Shown one piece after another: positions 5,913 through 13,868 of a stretch of 13,868 bases of DNA. The stretch lies in assembly GCA_964439435.1 (NCBI GenBank), contig CAYTOF010000058.1:1-13868 (forward strand), read 5' to 3'. Each line of letters starts with the position of its first letter. Position 1 is the stretch's first letter. The DNA is from CAYTOF01 sp964439435 (GTDB lineage: Bacteria; Bacillota; Clostridia; Oscillospirales; QAMX01). The position numbers and the translations under genes were made by a program. The notes under the pieces were generated by a model. The model made no database searches. It was not told the origin of the DNA and worked only from the letters and a program-made list of their open reading frames with translations.

Positions 5913-6380
5913 ATGTCGAAGGTTTATAAGATGAGCAGAAAAAAATACGACGAGTTTTTGGATGAACTTGAGTATTTGAAAACTGTAAAAGAAAAAGAAG
6001 TTAAAAGCCGCATAAAAGAAGCTCGCAGCTTTGGCGACCTTGGCGAAAACAGCGAATATGACGATGCCAAGGACGAACAAGGAAAGCTCTATTCGCGCAT
6101 GTTGGAGATAGAGGCAATCCTTTCCAACTATCAAATTATATGTGAAAGTGATGCCATTCCCGACGAGGTGTGTATAGGCAGTTCTGTGACACTGTGTTAT
6201 GATGACGGAAGCACAGACACCTTTAAAATTGTCGGTTCACAGGAGGCCGACCCACTCAACATGCTCATTTCAGATGAGTCTCCGCTGGGGCATGCGATTA
6301 TCGGAAAAAAGAAAGACGATGAGGTGGAATACCACACACCTCAAGGTTTGACGCGCTGCAAAATATGCTGCATTGAATAA
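5913..6380 (+). CDS. greA: Transcription elongation factor GreA, 155 aa
   Basis: GreA enters the RNA polymerase secondary channel and stimulates cleavage of backtracked transcripts. Residues 8-75 form the N-terminal coiled coil, with the tip motif RSFGDLGENSEYDDAKDEQ; D42 and E45 match the acidic pair that positions magnesium in E. coli GreA (D41, E44). The C-terminal FKBP-like domain has the expected ISDESPLGHAIIGKKKDDEVEY at 119-140. Length is normal. The start ATG follows AGAAGGAG (5899-5906). The last residues, TRCKICCIE, carry three cysteines (149, 152, 153) where most GreA proteins end in acidic and hydrophobic residues; with C77, C87 and C95 the protein is unusually cysteine-rich. It is first in the long plus-strand unit, 73 bp before lysS, a neighbourhood seen in other Firmicutes. 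Confidence 0.95.
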   Translation: MSKVYKMSRKKYDEFLDELEYLKTVKEKEVKSRIKEARSFGDLGENSEYDDAKDEQGKLYSRMLEIEAILSNYQIICESDAIPDEVCIGSSVTLCYDDGSTDTFKIVGSQEADPLNMLISDESPLGHAIIGKKKDDEVEYHTPQGLTRCKICCIE

Positions 6381-6439
6381 GACTATTTCCCCTCAGAAAA
6401 CCGCGCGAGGGTTAAACATATAGCGGAGCAAAGGCTTTG

Positions 6440-6445
6440 AAAGGA
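6440..6445 (+). promoter_or_regulatory. Ribosome binding site that fixes the lysS start
   Basis: AAAGGA lies 8 nt before the ATG at 6454. The upstream in-frame ATG at 6445 overlaps this site and could not use it, so 6454 is preferred. Confidence 0.7.
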
Positions 6446-6453
6446 TGATACAG

Positions 6454-7971
6454 ATGACAACCGGCGATGGCTGCATTCCGGAAACCACAGACAATAAAAA
6501 CACGAAAGAGACAACAGAAATACCTGAGCTTATACAAATACGCATGGACAAGCTAAGCCAGCTCCGCGCACTGGGCAGAGACCCCTTTGAACAGACAAAA
6601 TTTCCAAGGGATAATACGGCTTTGAGCGTACATGAGGAATTTGACTCCCTTGAAGGCAAGGATGTCGCCGTTGCAGGCAGGATAACCGCATGGCGGGGCA
6701 AGGGCAAAGTTGTTTTTATGGATCTGCTGGACCGCACGGGAAAGGTTCAGCTTTATTTGAAAAGCGATGATTTGGGAGAAGATGAATTTGCTCTGCTGAA
6801 AAAAATGGACATAGGGGATATCATAGGCGTGCACGGCTATGTGTTCCGCACGAAAATGGGAGAGCCGAGTGTGCATGTGCGCTCTTTTAAGCTGCTCTCA
6901 AAATCTCTGAAGCCATTGCCGGAAAAATGGCACGGACTGCGCGACACGGATTTGCGCTATCGCCAGCGCTATGTTGACCTCATAGTAAACCCCGATGTGA
7001 GGGACACCTTTATCAAACGGAGCGCCATCATCTCGGAGATAAGACATGTCTTGGAAGAGCGCGGCTTTATGGAAGTCGAAACACCGGTGTTGCACCACAT
7101 CCCCGGCGGCGCCTCTGCCCGCCCCTTTGTCACGCACCACAACGCCTTGGATATCGACCTCTATCTGCGCATCTCCCTGGAGCTCTACCTTAAAAGACTC
7201 ATAGTCGGCGGGTTGGAGCGCGTATATGAGATGGGGAGGGTGTTCAGAAACGAGGGTGTGGGCATAAAACACAGCCCTGAATTCACCCTGCTGGAGATCT
7301 ATGAGGCCTATACCAACCTCGAGGGCATGATCTCCCTGACAGAAGAGCTCATATCCCGCTGCACTTTGAAGGCATGCGGCACACTTGAAATTGCATATCA
7401 AGGCACGGAAATCGACATGGCCCCGCCCTACAGGAAAGTCTCTATGAGCCAATGTGTCAAAGAGGTGACAGGTGTTGACTTAGAGGGCATGGATGCCCCC
7501 TCCGCTCGCAAAGCGGCAAAATCCATCGGTGTCAATGTGGACGAAAACGCATCTTGGGGCGATGTGCTCGGGGCCATATTTGAAGAAAGAGCCGAGGAGA
7601 CACTCATTGCCCCGACCTTTATAACGGACTATCCGATAGAGATATCGCCCCTTGCCAAGAAAAAACCCGGAAGCCCCCACCTGACCGAAAGATTTGAATT
7701 TTTCATATATGGCAGGGAGATGGCAAATGCTTTCACAGAGCTAAATGACCCCATTGACCAAAGAGAGCGCTTTGAATACCAGATGCAGCTGCGGGGAGCG
7801 GGGGACGAAGAAGCCATGATGACAGACCATGACTTCTTGAACGCATTGGAATACGGCATGCCCCCCACCGGTGGCATAGGTTTTGGCATAGAACGCCTCA
7901 TCATGTTGCTCACAGACTCCGCCTCAATTCGCGATGTCATGTTCTTCCCGACCATGAGACCGCTGGACTAG
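6454..7971 (+). CDS. lysS: Lysine--tRNA ligase, class II, 505 aa
   Basis: LysS charges tRNA-Lys with lysine using ATP in the cytoplasm. The N-terminal OB-fold anticodon-binding domain spans about residues 70-150 (VAVAGRITAWRGKGKVVFMDLLD). The class II catalytic core follows: motif 1 around 182-212, the GGASARPFVTHHN substrate segment at 218-230, motif 2 as RVFRNEGVGIKHSPEFT at 262-278, and motif 3 as GIGFGIERLIMLLTDSASIRDVMFFP at about 474-499. Bacterial LysRS usually reads STRHNPEF in motif 2, so IKHSPEF is a mild variant that keeps the ATP-binding arginine of FRNE. The acidic, Thr-rich first 30 residues form a short tail. It lies between greA and the unrecognised membrane protein, with no terminator or T-box-like leader in the 73-bp gap from greA. 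Confidence 0.95.
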   Translation: MTTGDGCIPETTDNKNTKETTEIPELIQIRMDKLSQLRALGRDPFEQTKFPRDNTALSVHEEFDSLEGKDVAVAGRITAWRGKGKVVFMDLLDRTGKVQLYLKSDDLGEDEFALLKKMDIGDIIGVHGYVFRTKMGEPSVHVRSFKLLSKSLKPLPEKWHGLRDTDLRYRQRYVDLIVNPDVRDTFIKRSAIISEIRHVLEERGFMEVETPVLHHIPGGASARPFVTHHNALDIDLYLRISLELYLKRLIVGGLERVYEMGRVFRNEGVGIKHSPEFTLLEIYEAYTNLEGMISLTEELISRCTLKACGTLEIAYQGTEIDMAPPYRKVSMSQCVKEVTGVDLEGMDAPSARKAAKSIGVNVDENASWGDVLGAIFEERAEETLIAPTFITDYPIEISPLAKKKPGSPHLTERFEFFIYGREMANAFTELNDPIDQRERFEYQMQLRGAGDEEAMMTDHDFLNALEYGMPPTGGIGFGIERLIMLLTDSASIRDVMFFPTMRPLD

Positions 7972-7996
7972 GTATTATTTATAAAAAGGAAAGATT

Positions 7997-8650
7997 ATGC
8001 GTTCTGACAGGGATAAAAGGACAATAAAAGAGCTGGGGCTGCGCTCTTGGCTTACCGATGTGCTGTGGTATCATTATAAATGGGCGATACTCATATCCAT
8101 TTTGATCATAGTGATCGGAGCCACAATGCTGCGGCTTACCCTGTCACAGCCTGAAAACGATGCGGACATCATCATAGCTGTTTCCGAAGTCATCGATTCG
8201 CAAAAGATAAACGACATCAAGCTCGCCATAGGCGATGTACTGGGGGATGTCAACGGAGACGGTCAAATCATAATAAATGTATTGCAGCTTATTTTGAACC
8301 CCACGGGCGGCACAGCGGATCCGAATGTGTCGTCAAACAACATGACCATGACAACCTCTCTTTACAAAGACGAATTTGTGTTCTTTTTGTGTGACAAAAA
8401 GAACGCGGAGATATATTCCTCCTCCGACCCTTCTTTTTTTAACCATGAGCTTGCCGCGCTGTATGGAGGCAGCAAAGGTTATGTGCCCCTTGGGGAACTG
8501 CCTCTGTTTAAAAAACTGGGATTGACAGACGAAAATCAACTGTATGGCTGCTTCAAGACAAAAGCTTATTTTGTCAAAACAGACGATGAGCGCTACTACG
8601 CACAGGCTCGCGAAATTTTCGAAGGCCTTGTGGCTTTTCAGGCGGATTGA
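7997..8650 (+). CDS. Unrecognised single-pass membrane protein, 217 aa
   Basis: I cannot assign a function. Residues 1-28 are basic and probably cytoplasmic, with an aromatic stretch VLWYHYKW at 22-29 before one membrane helix (about 30-49). The remainder (50-217) should lie outside. Within it, DVNGDGQIIINV at 84-95 looks like an EF-hand/dockerin calcium loop (D84, N86, D88), but position 12 is valine rather than Asp/Glu. Only one copy exists, so it is not a dockerin. From memory, uncharacterised Clostridia membrane proteins share this plan: WYYYKW before a helix, then a NGDGxxxxxV segment. The ATG follows AAAAAGGA (7983-7990). It starts 25 bp after lysS and ends 2 bp before the methyltransferase start, so it belongs to the same transcription unit. 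Confidence 0.75.
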   Translation: MRSDRDKRTIKELGLRSWLTDVLWYHYKWAILISILIIVIGATMLRLTLSQPENDADIIIAVSEVIDSQKINDIKLAIGDVLGDVNGDGQIIINVLQLILNPTGGTADPNVSSNNMTMTTSLYKDEFVFFLCDKKNAEIYSSSDPSFFNHELAALYGGSKGYVPLGELPLFKKLGLTDENQLYGCFKTKAYFVKTDDERYYAQAREIFEGLVAFQAD

Positions 8651-8652
8651 GC

Positions 8653-9420
8653 ATGAAAACCCATGATATAATTTCAAGACAGAATGCGAAAATCGCCCAT
8701 ATGCGCAAGCTCTCACGAGACGGAAGTTACAGGCGCAAAAACGGGCAATTTTTGTGCGAAGGCGGGACTTTGCTCCATGAAGCCCTAGACGCAGGTCTGT
8801 CTTTGGACATTTTGCTCCATGATGAGACCGCGGACGCTGCCCTGCTTGGCAGAGCGCGTAAAAGGTCTGCGCAGGTGTTTTTTGTACCGTCGGCCATACT
8901 TGAATATGTGTCGGATGTCAGCACACCCCTCGGCTTTGTCTTTTCCTTGGCCTTTCCCACCCACGGAAAGCCTCGCCCGGAGGGCAGGTATCTTGTTCTG
9001 GACGGAGTTTCAGACCCCGGCAATATGGGTTCCATCATAAGAAGCGCCGATGCGTTTTCTCTTGATGCCCTGTATATCACGGGGACCAGTGCCGACATCT
9101 ACGCTCCAAAGGTAGTCCGTGCTTCTGCGGGGGCGATATTTCGTATAAACGCTCATTTTTGTGATTATGCCGAACTGAAAACAAGACTGCAAAATCTTGA
9201 GACTTTGCTCTATGGGGCGGTTTTGGAGGAGGGTGCGCTGGACATATCCCGGATTTTGCCCCCCTGCGCCGTGGCAATAGGCAACGAAGCCAAGGGCATT
9301 TCAAATGCGCTCAGGACGCTCTGCCACGCATTTGTGAAAATCCCCATGAGCGGCAAGGCGGAGTCTTTAAACGCAGCTGTGGCGGCCGGCATCATATCAT
9401 ATTGCATATCACGCGCATGA
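8653..9420 (+). CDS. TrmH/SpoU-family RNA 2'-O-methyltransferase, 255 aa
   Basis: The protein transfers methyl groups from S-adenosylmethionine to a ribose 2'-OH, probably in 23S rRNA. The three SPOUT motifs are clear: DGVSDPGNMGSIIRSAD at 118-134 (N124, R130), AIGNEAKGIS at 208-217 (N211, E212) and KIPMSGKAESLNAAVAAGI at 229-247, which builds the trefoil knot. The first 100 residues form the L30e-like substrate-binding domain with KxGQFLCEGGTLLHEAL near 29-45, where a conserved glutamate sits (E36). The exact target nucleoside is not decided by sequence. I prefer ATG at 8653, two bases after the previous stop, over the overlapping TTG at 8647; only a weak AGGCGG precedes it, so translation is probably coupled to the upstream gene. 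Confidence 0.92.
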   Translation: MKTHDIISRQNAKIAHMRKLSRDGSYRRKNGQFLCEGGTLLHEALDAGLSLDILLHDETADAALLGRARKRSAQVFFVPSAILEYVSDVSTPLGFVFSLAFPTHGKPRPEGRYLVLDGVSDPGNMGSIIRSADAFSLDALYITGTSADIYAPKVVRASAGAIFRINAHFCDYAELKTRLQNLETLLYGAVLEEGALDISRILPPCAVAIGNEAKGISNALRTLCHAFVKIPMSGKAESLNAAVAAGIISYCISRA

Positions 9421-9449
9421 CCGTGAGTTTTTAAGCTTTTATAAAATGG

Positions 9450-9455
9450 GGGGAG
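9450..9455 (+). promoter_or_regulatory. Ribosome binding site that fixes the dprA start
   Basis: GGGGAG, part of a run of six G, lies 6 nt before the ATG at 9462. The in-frame ATG at 9456 touches the site directly and is too close, so the start is moved two codons in. Confidence 0.65.
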
Positions 9456-9461
9456 ATGAAG

Positions 9462-10685
9462 ATGTCGGTCCTGAGTCATTGGATTTGGCTGTCGAGACTG
9501 CACGGGGTGATGCCCGGGACAACAATGCACTTGCTGCAGCGTTTTGGATCTCCCCTGGAGATTTACAACGCCAAGAAAAACACCCTGGAAAAGACAGAGG
9601 GCATCGGAGCGGGCGAAATGACCTCGCTTATGAACAAAGACCTGCGGGAAGCTGAGCGGATTTTATCAGATTGCGCAAAACATGGCATAAACATCGTCAC
9701 ATTTCAAGACGCCGCCTATCCCGAACGGCTTGCCGCCATATATGACCCACCCATCGTGCTGTATATAAAAGGAAAGCTGCCCCCTTTGGACATGTACCCC
9801 TCCATCGGCGTTGTCGGGACACGCAAATCCACGCCCTATGGGCTGTTGGCGGCAAAGGAGATCTCCTATTATCTGTCAAAGGTAGGTATCATCATCATCT
9901 CGGGCATGGCACTTGGGAGTGATGCCGCGGCGCACTCCGGGGCACTGGAAGCGCTAAAGCCCACCGTTGCGGTTTTGGGCTGCGGCCTTGACACCTGCTA
10001 CCCTCCGGAAAACCGAGCTCTTTATGAGGATATACCCCGCAGGGGTGCGCTGGTAAGCGAGTACCCGCCGGGCACAAAACCCCTTGCGGCTCATTTCCCC
10101 GCACGCAACCGCATCATTAGCGGATTGTCCCAGGGTGTGCTCGTCACGGAGGCGGCAAAGGGCAGCGGCGCGCTTATAACCGTCTCCCATGCTCTGGAGC
10201 AGGGCAGAGAGGTGTATGCCGTTCCGGGTAATATAGACAACCCCCTGTCATCGGGCACAAACGAGCTCATAAAACAAGGCGCAAAGCTTGTCAGCTCCTA
10301 TTTGGACATCTTGGAAGACCTGCTCCCGCTCTATCCGGAGATTTTAGACACGGTGGCGGAAGATGCAAAACCCTCCAAAGGGCAAGACGAATACGTGCCA
10401 AGCAGTGACAGGAAAGCAAGGAAGATATACACTCCGGGGTATCCGACAATAGCTGCTCTGACCAAGGATGAAAAAACCGCTGACGGGGCACAAAAAACAA
10501 AGAACAGCACTACGGGCGGCTTGAGTGAAAACATCATGTCCCTCCTGACACAAGGAGATATGTATCAAGACGATATAATAGCGATACTGGATGTGTCGTC
10601 AAGTGAGATAAACGCAGCTCTGACAATTTTGGAGCTTGAAGGCAAAATAATCAGCAGGCCCGGCAATATTTTCGGGCTCAAATAG
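9462..10685 (+). CDS. dprA: DNA processing protein DprA (Smf), 407 aa
   Basis: DprA binds incoming single-stranded DNA and loads RecA during natural transformation; it is also kept in many species not known to be competent. Residues 1-90 hold the N-terminal SAM/helix-hairpin-helix-like region. The Rossmann core spans about 95-285: GVVGTRKSTPYG at 116-127, SGMALGSDAAAHSGAL at 147-162, AVLGCGLDTCYPPENR at 170-185, and SEYPPGTKP followed by FPARNRIISGLSQGVLVTEA up to residue 231. A polar, Lys-rich linker of about 60 residues (295-352) leads to a DprA winged-helix domain at 354-407. The usual SGxARGID is SGMALGSD here, a mild change. No other competence genes are in the window. It sits directly before topA with a 14-bp gap, the standard Firmicute order. 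Confidence 0.95.
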   Translation: MSVLSHWIWLSRLHGVMPGTTMHLLQRFGSPLEIYNAKKNTLEKTEGIGAGEMTSLMNKDLREAERILSDCAKHGINIVTFQDAAYPERLAAIYDPPIVLYIKGKLPPLDMYPSIGVVGTRKSTPYGLLAAKEISYYLSKVGIIIISGMALGSDAAAHSGALEALKPTVAVLGCGLDTCYPPENRALYEDIPRRGALVSEYPPGTKPLAAHFPARNRIISGLSQGVLVTEAAKGSGALITVSHALEQGREVYAVPGNIDNPLSSGTNELIKQGAKLVSSYLDILEDLLPLYPEILDTVAEDAKPSKGQDEYVPSSDRKARKIYTPGYPTIAALTKDEKTADGAQKTKNSTTGGLSENIMSLLTQGDMYQDDIIAILDVSSSEINAALTILELEGKIISRPGNIFGLK

Positions 10686-10699
10686 AAAAGGATGTTAAA

Positions 10700-12853
10700 G
10701 TGGCAAAGTTAGTTATTTTAGAGTCGCCTGCAAAGGCGAAAAGCGTAGGAAAATATCTTGGGCAAGGCTATGAAGTCATCGCAAGCATGGGTCATTTGAG
10801 GGATTTGCCCAAAAGCACACTGGGCGTTGACCTGGAAAATGATTTTGAACCAAAGTATATCCCCATCAGAGGAAAGGCAAAGGCCATAAAGGCAATAAGA
10901 GACAAAGTTGCCAAAGCAGACGAAGTGGTCTTGGCGACAGACCCTGACCGCGAGGGAGAGGCCATCGCATGGCACCTTGCAAATCTTTTGAAACTGGACC
11001 TGAACGCAAAAAACCGCGTTACTTTCAATGAAATAACACAAAAAGCTGTTAAAGAGGGTATAAAGGGAGCGAGAACCGTCGACAACAAGTTGGTGGACGC
11101 ATATCAAGCAAGGCGTGTGTTGGATCGAATCGTCGGCTATAAGCTAAGCCCCCTGCTCTGGAGCAAGGTCCGAAAAGGTCTGTCTGCGGGTAGAGTTCAG
11201 AGCGTGGTCACAAAGCTTGTTGTGGACAGAGAAAACGAAATCAGGGACTTTGTGCCTGAGGAATACTGGACAATAGAGATGCTGCTTGCGGCAGAGCGTT
11301 GTCCGGATGAGAATTTCACAGCCAGATTTCACGGCCTTGTCTCCGACGGCAAAAAGCTAGCCGTTACGAACAAAGAACAGGCGGATGAAATTGTCAAAAC
11401 AACCACCTCCGTTGAACCTCTGCTAAAAGAAATAAGAAGACGGCAAAGGCTGGCAAATCCCTATGCCCCCTTTATCACCTCGACCCTGCAACAAGAAGCC
11501 TCAAGAAAACTGAGCTTTTCCACGAAAAAAACGATGAAGCTTGCCCAGGACCTATATGAGGGTATGAACATTGCCTCCTATGGTTTGACAGGCCTGATAA
11601 CCTATATGCGAACCGACTCCCGCCGTCTGTCCCCTGACAGCATATCCGAGGCCAGGGCCTTTATCGCAGAAAAATACGGCGACAATTTCATTCCGGATGC
11701 TCCGCGCATTTACAGGAACAAGAGCAGTGCCCAAGATGCCCATGAAGCTATCCGCCCGACGCACGCAGAGCTCACCCCCGAAGCTTTGAAAACACAGCTC
11801 TCGGCGGATCACTACAAACTGTACAAATTGATTTGGGAGCGATTTATCGCCTGCCAGATGTCCTCTGCGATATATGACACGGTGGCGCTTGACATAGCTT
11901 CGGGTCCCTATCTGTACAGGGCAAATGGGCGAACTCTGTTGTTTGCGGGATATACCGTGCTTTACGAAGAGACACAGGATGTCAAAACCGACGAAGAGGA
12001 GAGCGATTGCCTGCCCAATATACAAGAAGGCGACAAGCTCACCTACAAGGATATAGAACAGACACAGAAATTCACCATGCCCCCCTCTCGCTATACAGAG
12101 GCGGCTCTTATAAAGGCGATGGAGGAGAAGAACATCGGGCGGCCGTCGACCTATTCACCCACAATCAGCCTGATACTGGACAGAGATTATGTCGAACGGG
12201 AAGGGCGTCTGTTGAAACCCACGGCGCTGGGAGAGATAGTCACAGAGCTCATGACAGAAAAATTTACAGATATCATAAATGTGGACTTCACAGCCGGCAT
12301 GGAGGAGCAGCTTGACGAAGTTGAGCTTGGAAACAAAGAATGGCGCGCTGTTATCGGCGAATTTTACAAGAGCTTTAAAGCGGACCTTGAAAAAGCCGAA
12401 GCTGAACTTGCGGATGTCAAGATAGAGGTGCCCGATATAGTCACCGACGAAAAATGCGACAATTGCGGCGCAAATATGATTGTCAAATCGGGCAGATACG
12501 GAAAGTTTCTTGCATGTCCCAACTACCCCGAATGTAAGTTTACAAAACCCATCCCCGTCGAAACACCGGGTATATGTCCCAAATGCGGCGGCAAGATAAT
12601 CGAGCTGAGATCCAAAAACAACAAAAAATACTTTGCCTGCGAAAACAGAAAGACCTGCGGTTTTATGACATGGGATGTGCCTTTGGCGGAACCATGCCCA
12701 AGTTGCGGCAAACCCTTGTTTAGGCGTTTCAACAGAGAAGAGAAAAAGATCCACTGTGCCATGCCGGATTGCGGCTATGAGCGCGAATACAAACCACGGG
12801 GCCGTGCCAAACAGGCAGATGTGGGCAACCCCGCAGAGGACAAGGAACTGTGA
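10700..12853 (+). CDS. topA: DNA topoisomerase I, type IA, 717 aa
   Basis: TopA relaxes negative supercoils by cutting one strand through a tyrosine. The Toprim domain (1-115) has E8 in VILESPAKAKSV and the DPDREGEA metal triad D81, D83, E85. The cleavage tyrosine is Y302 in GLITYMRTDS. HEAIRPT (348-354) and GRPSTYSPTI (480-489) are also diagnostic. After about residue 580 come three Cys4 zinc ribbons: C586/C589/C606/C612, C626/C629/C647/C653 and C666/C669/C686/C691, then a short charged tail. Length and three-finger layout are usual for Firmicute TopA. The start is GTG, with AAAGGA (10687-10692) 7 nt upstream; no in-frame ATG gives the conserved N-terminus. Its stop overlaps the trmFO start by 4 bp. 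Confidence 0.97.
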   Translation: MAKLVILESPAKAKSVGKYLGQGYEVIASMGHLRDLPKSTLGVDLENDFEPKYIPIRGKAKAIKAIRDKVAKADEVVLATDPDREGEAIAWHLANLLKLDLNAKNRVTFNEITQKAVKEGIKGARTVDNKLVDAYQARRVLDRIVGYKLSPLLWSKVRKGLSAGRVQSVVTKLVVDRENEIRDFVPEEYWTIEMLLAAERCPDENFTARFHGLVSDGKKLAVTNKEQADEIVKTTTSVEPLLKEIRRRQRLANPYAPFITSTLQQEASRKLSFSTKKTMKLAQDLYEGMNIASYGLTGLITYMRTDSRRLSPDSISEARAFIAEKYGDNFIPDAPRIYRNKSSAQDAHEAIRPTHAELTPEALKTQLSADHYKLYKLIWERFIACQMSSAIYDTVALDIASGPYLYRANGRTLLFAGYTVLYEETQDVKTDEEESDCLPNIQEGDKLTYKDIEQTQKFTMPPSRYTEAALIKAMEEKNIGRPSTYSPTISLILDRDYVEREGRLLKPTALGEIVTELMTEKFTDIINVDFTAGMEEQLDEVELGNKEWRAVIGEFYKSFKADLEKAEAELADVKIEVPDIVTDEKCDNCGANMIVKSGRYGKFLACPNYPECKFTKPIPVETPGICPKCGGKIIELRSKNNKKYFACENRKTCGFMTWDVPLAEPCPSCGKPLFRRFNREEKKIHCAMPDCGYEREYKPRGRAKQADVGNPAEDKEL

Positions 12854-13868
12854 GCGAAGGATATATCACAATCATAGGCGGTGGCCTTGCGGGATGTGAG
12901 GCCGCCCTAGCCTGTGCAAAACTCGGAGTCAAGACAAAGCTTATAGAGATGAAACCAAGAGAACGCACACCTGCGCACACAAGCGACTGTCTGGCAGAGC
13001 TTGTGTGCTCCAACTCTCTGCGCGGCGAATCCCTGAGCGGAGCCGTGGGGCTTTTAAAGGCCGAGATGGAGATGATGGGAAGCATTGTCATGGAGGCGGC
13101 AAAGCACTGCAGAGTCGGAGCGGGAGGTGCATTGGCGGTCGACAGAAACGCCTTTTGCGCATATATAACAGAAAAAATAGACACAAATCCTCTCATAGAA
13201 AGAATTTGTCAAAGAGTGGACACTCTGCCATCCCACGGGATGACCATAGTGGCCACGGGCCCTTTGACCACCGATGCCCTAGCTGAAAACATATCGCAAA
13301 CCATCGGAGCGGGATTTTTATCTTTTTATGACGCCAGTGCGCCTTTGGTGAGCGTTGACTCCATCGATATGGAGAATGCGTTTATGGCCTCCCGTTATGA
13401 CGATGAAAACCCGGACTATATCAACTGCCCCATGGACAAGGAGCAGTATGAACACTTTGTGTCCGAGCTTGCCTCGGCGCGTGAAGTGGCCCTGCACGGA
13501 TTTGAAGACGGGCGTGTGTTTGAGGCATGCCTGCCCGTTGAGGTGATGGCGAGGCGCGGAGTCGATGTTTTGCGATACGGCCCGATGAAACCCGTCGGCC
13601 TGAGGGACCCCAAAACAGGCAAAACGCCCTGGGCGGTTGTTCAATTGCGGCGGGACAATGTTGCGGGCAGTGTCTACAACCTTGTGGGCTTTCAAACACA
13701 CCTGTTGTTCCCCGAGCAAAAAAGAGTGTTTTCGCTCATCCCCGCTCTGAGACTGGCGGAGTTTTTGAGATATGGTGTCATGCACCGCAACTCATATATT
13801 GACTCCCCAAAGCTCCTTGACTCGTTCTACAGGTTACGCTTCCGAGAAGAACTCATCTTTGCAGGGCA
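12850..13868 (+). CDS. trmFO: TrmFO, folate-dependent tRNA U54 methyltransferase, partial
   Basis: TrmFO (Gid) makes ribothymidine at position 54 of tRNA using methylene-tetrahydrofolate and FAD, replacing TrmA in most Gram-positives. Translation from the GTG at 12850 gives an FAD-binding IIGGGLAGCEAA (residues 8-19), TPAHTSDCLAELVCSNSLRGESL (40-62) and AGGALAVDR. It continues with YINCPM near 193, FEACLPVEVMARRG (225-238), GPMKPVGL, and YNLVGFQTHL to the window edge. C53 and C227 align with the two functional cysteines of B. subtilis TrmFO (C53, C226). The frame is open for 339 codons and cut by the right edge; the family is about 435 aa, so roughly the last fifth is missing. GTGA overlap with the topA stop indicates translational coupling; the upstream AAGGA (12842-12846) is rather close. 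Recombinase xerC/codV often follows next. Confidence 0.95.
   Translation, partial: MSEGYITIIGGGLAGCEAALACAKLGVKTKLIEMKPRERTPAHTSDCLAELVCSNSLRGESLSGAVGLLKAEMEMMGSIVMEAAKHCRVGAGGALAVDRNAFCAYITEKIDTNPLIERICQRVDTLPSHGMTIVATGPLTTDALAENISQTIGAGFLSFYDASAPLVSVDSIDMENAFMASRYDDENPDYINCPMDKEQYEHFVSELASAREVALHGFEDGRVFEACLPVEVMARRGVDVLRYGPMKPVGLRDPKTGKTPWAVVQLRRDNVAGSVYNLVGFQTHLLFPEQKRVFSLIPALRLAEFLRYGVMHRNSYIDSPKLLDSFYRLRFREELIFAG

Noticed and set aside
6381..6453. T-box or other riboswitch in front of lysS
   Set aside because: The gap is only 73 bp and shows no specifier stem, T-box sequence or terminator; the sole hairpin (CCCTC/GAGGG at 6390-6411) has a 12-nt loop and no U-tract.
6898..7452. 184-codon open frame on the minus strand inside lysS, and similar frames inside topA (12155-12754 and 11552-12025)
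   Set aside because: They are antisense shadows of conserved genes with no homology signal of their own.
8246..8281. Dockerin module in the unrecognised membrane protein
   Set aside because: Only one NGDG loop is present, the position-12 acidic residue is missing, and there is no duplicated 22-residue dockerin repeat.
1..13868. tRNA genes, rRNA, CRISPR arrays, insertion sequences, defence or secretion clusters
   Set aside because: I looked for cloverleaf, direct-repeat arrays, transposase motifs and defence-type domains on both strands and found none.

Overview
The window reads as a chromosomal stretch of a Gram-positive anaerobe, most likely a member of class Clostridia. The evidence is the AGGAGG-like ribosome binding sites, the consensus sigma-A promoters, the gene order dprA-topA-trmFO (standard in Firmicutes), the folate-dependent tRNA methyltransferase TrmFO, and a TraX-family membrane protein. 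I cannot name a genus. Base composition looks even throughout. I see no mobile elements, tRNAs, rRNAs or CRISPR arrays. Most of the window is ordinary core genome.

Left part (1-3101, plus strand). An extended -10 promoter precedes an unrecognised membrane-anchored protein and an MJ0936/YfcE-type metallophosphodiesterase. A separate strong promoter, with an inverted repeat in its spacer, drives a 562-residue DUF4838 protein that has no signal peptide. A 12-bp hairpin at 3060-3099 ends this unit and serves the convergent genes from the other side.

Middle part (3131-5548, minus strand). Three genes run leftwards: a TraX-family membrane protein, an amidohydrolase_2 metal hydrolase and an SPL-like radical SAM protein. 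The last two are tightly spaced.

Right part (5549-13868, plus strand). A 364-bp divergent intergenic region precedes a long unit: greA, lysS, an unrecognised membrane protein, a SpoU-type RNA methyltransferase, dprA, topA and trmFO. trmFO begins on a GTG that overlaps the topA stop and runs off the right edge. The unit covers transcription elongation, tRNA charging, RNA modification, DNA uptake/recombination and DNA topology.

The best candidate for something undescribed is the greA leader. A perfect consensus promoter (TTGACA, 17 bp, TATAAT) is followed about 37 bp past the -10 by a strong intrinsic terminator, well before greA. This predicts a short RNA of about 65 nt and/or attenuation of greA. 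A competing or pseudoknotting helix and a loop made of two palindromes suggest a structured RNA. A second perfect -10 and a 16-codon ORF lie between the terminator and greA.
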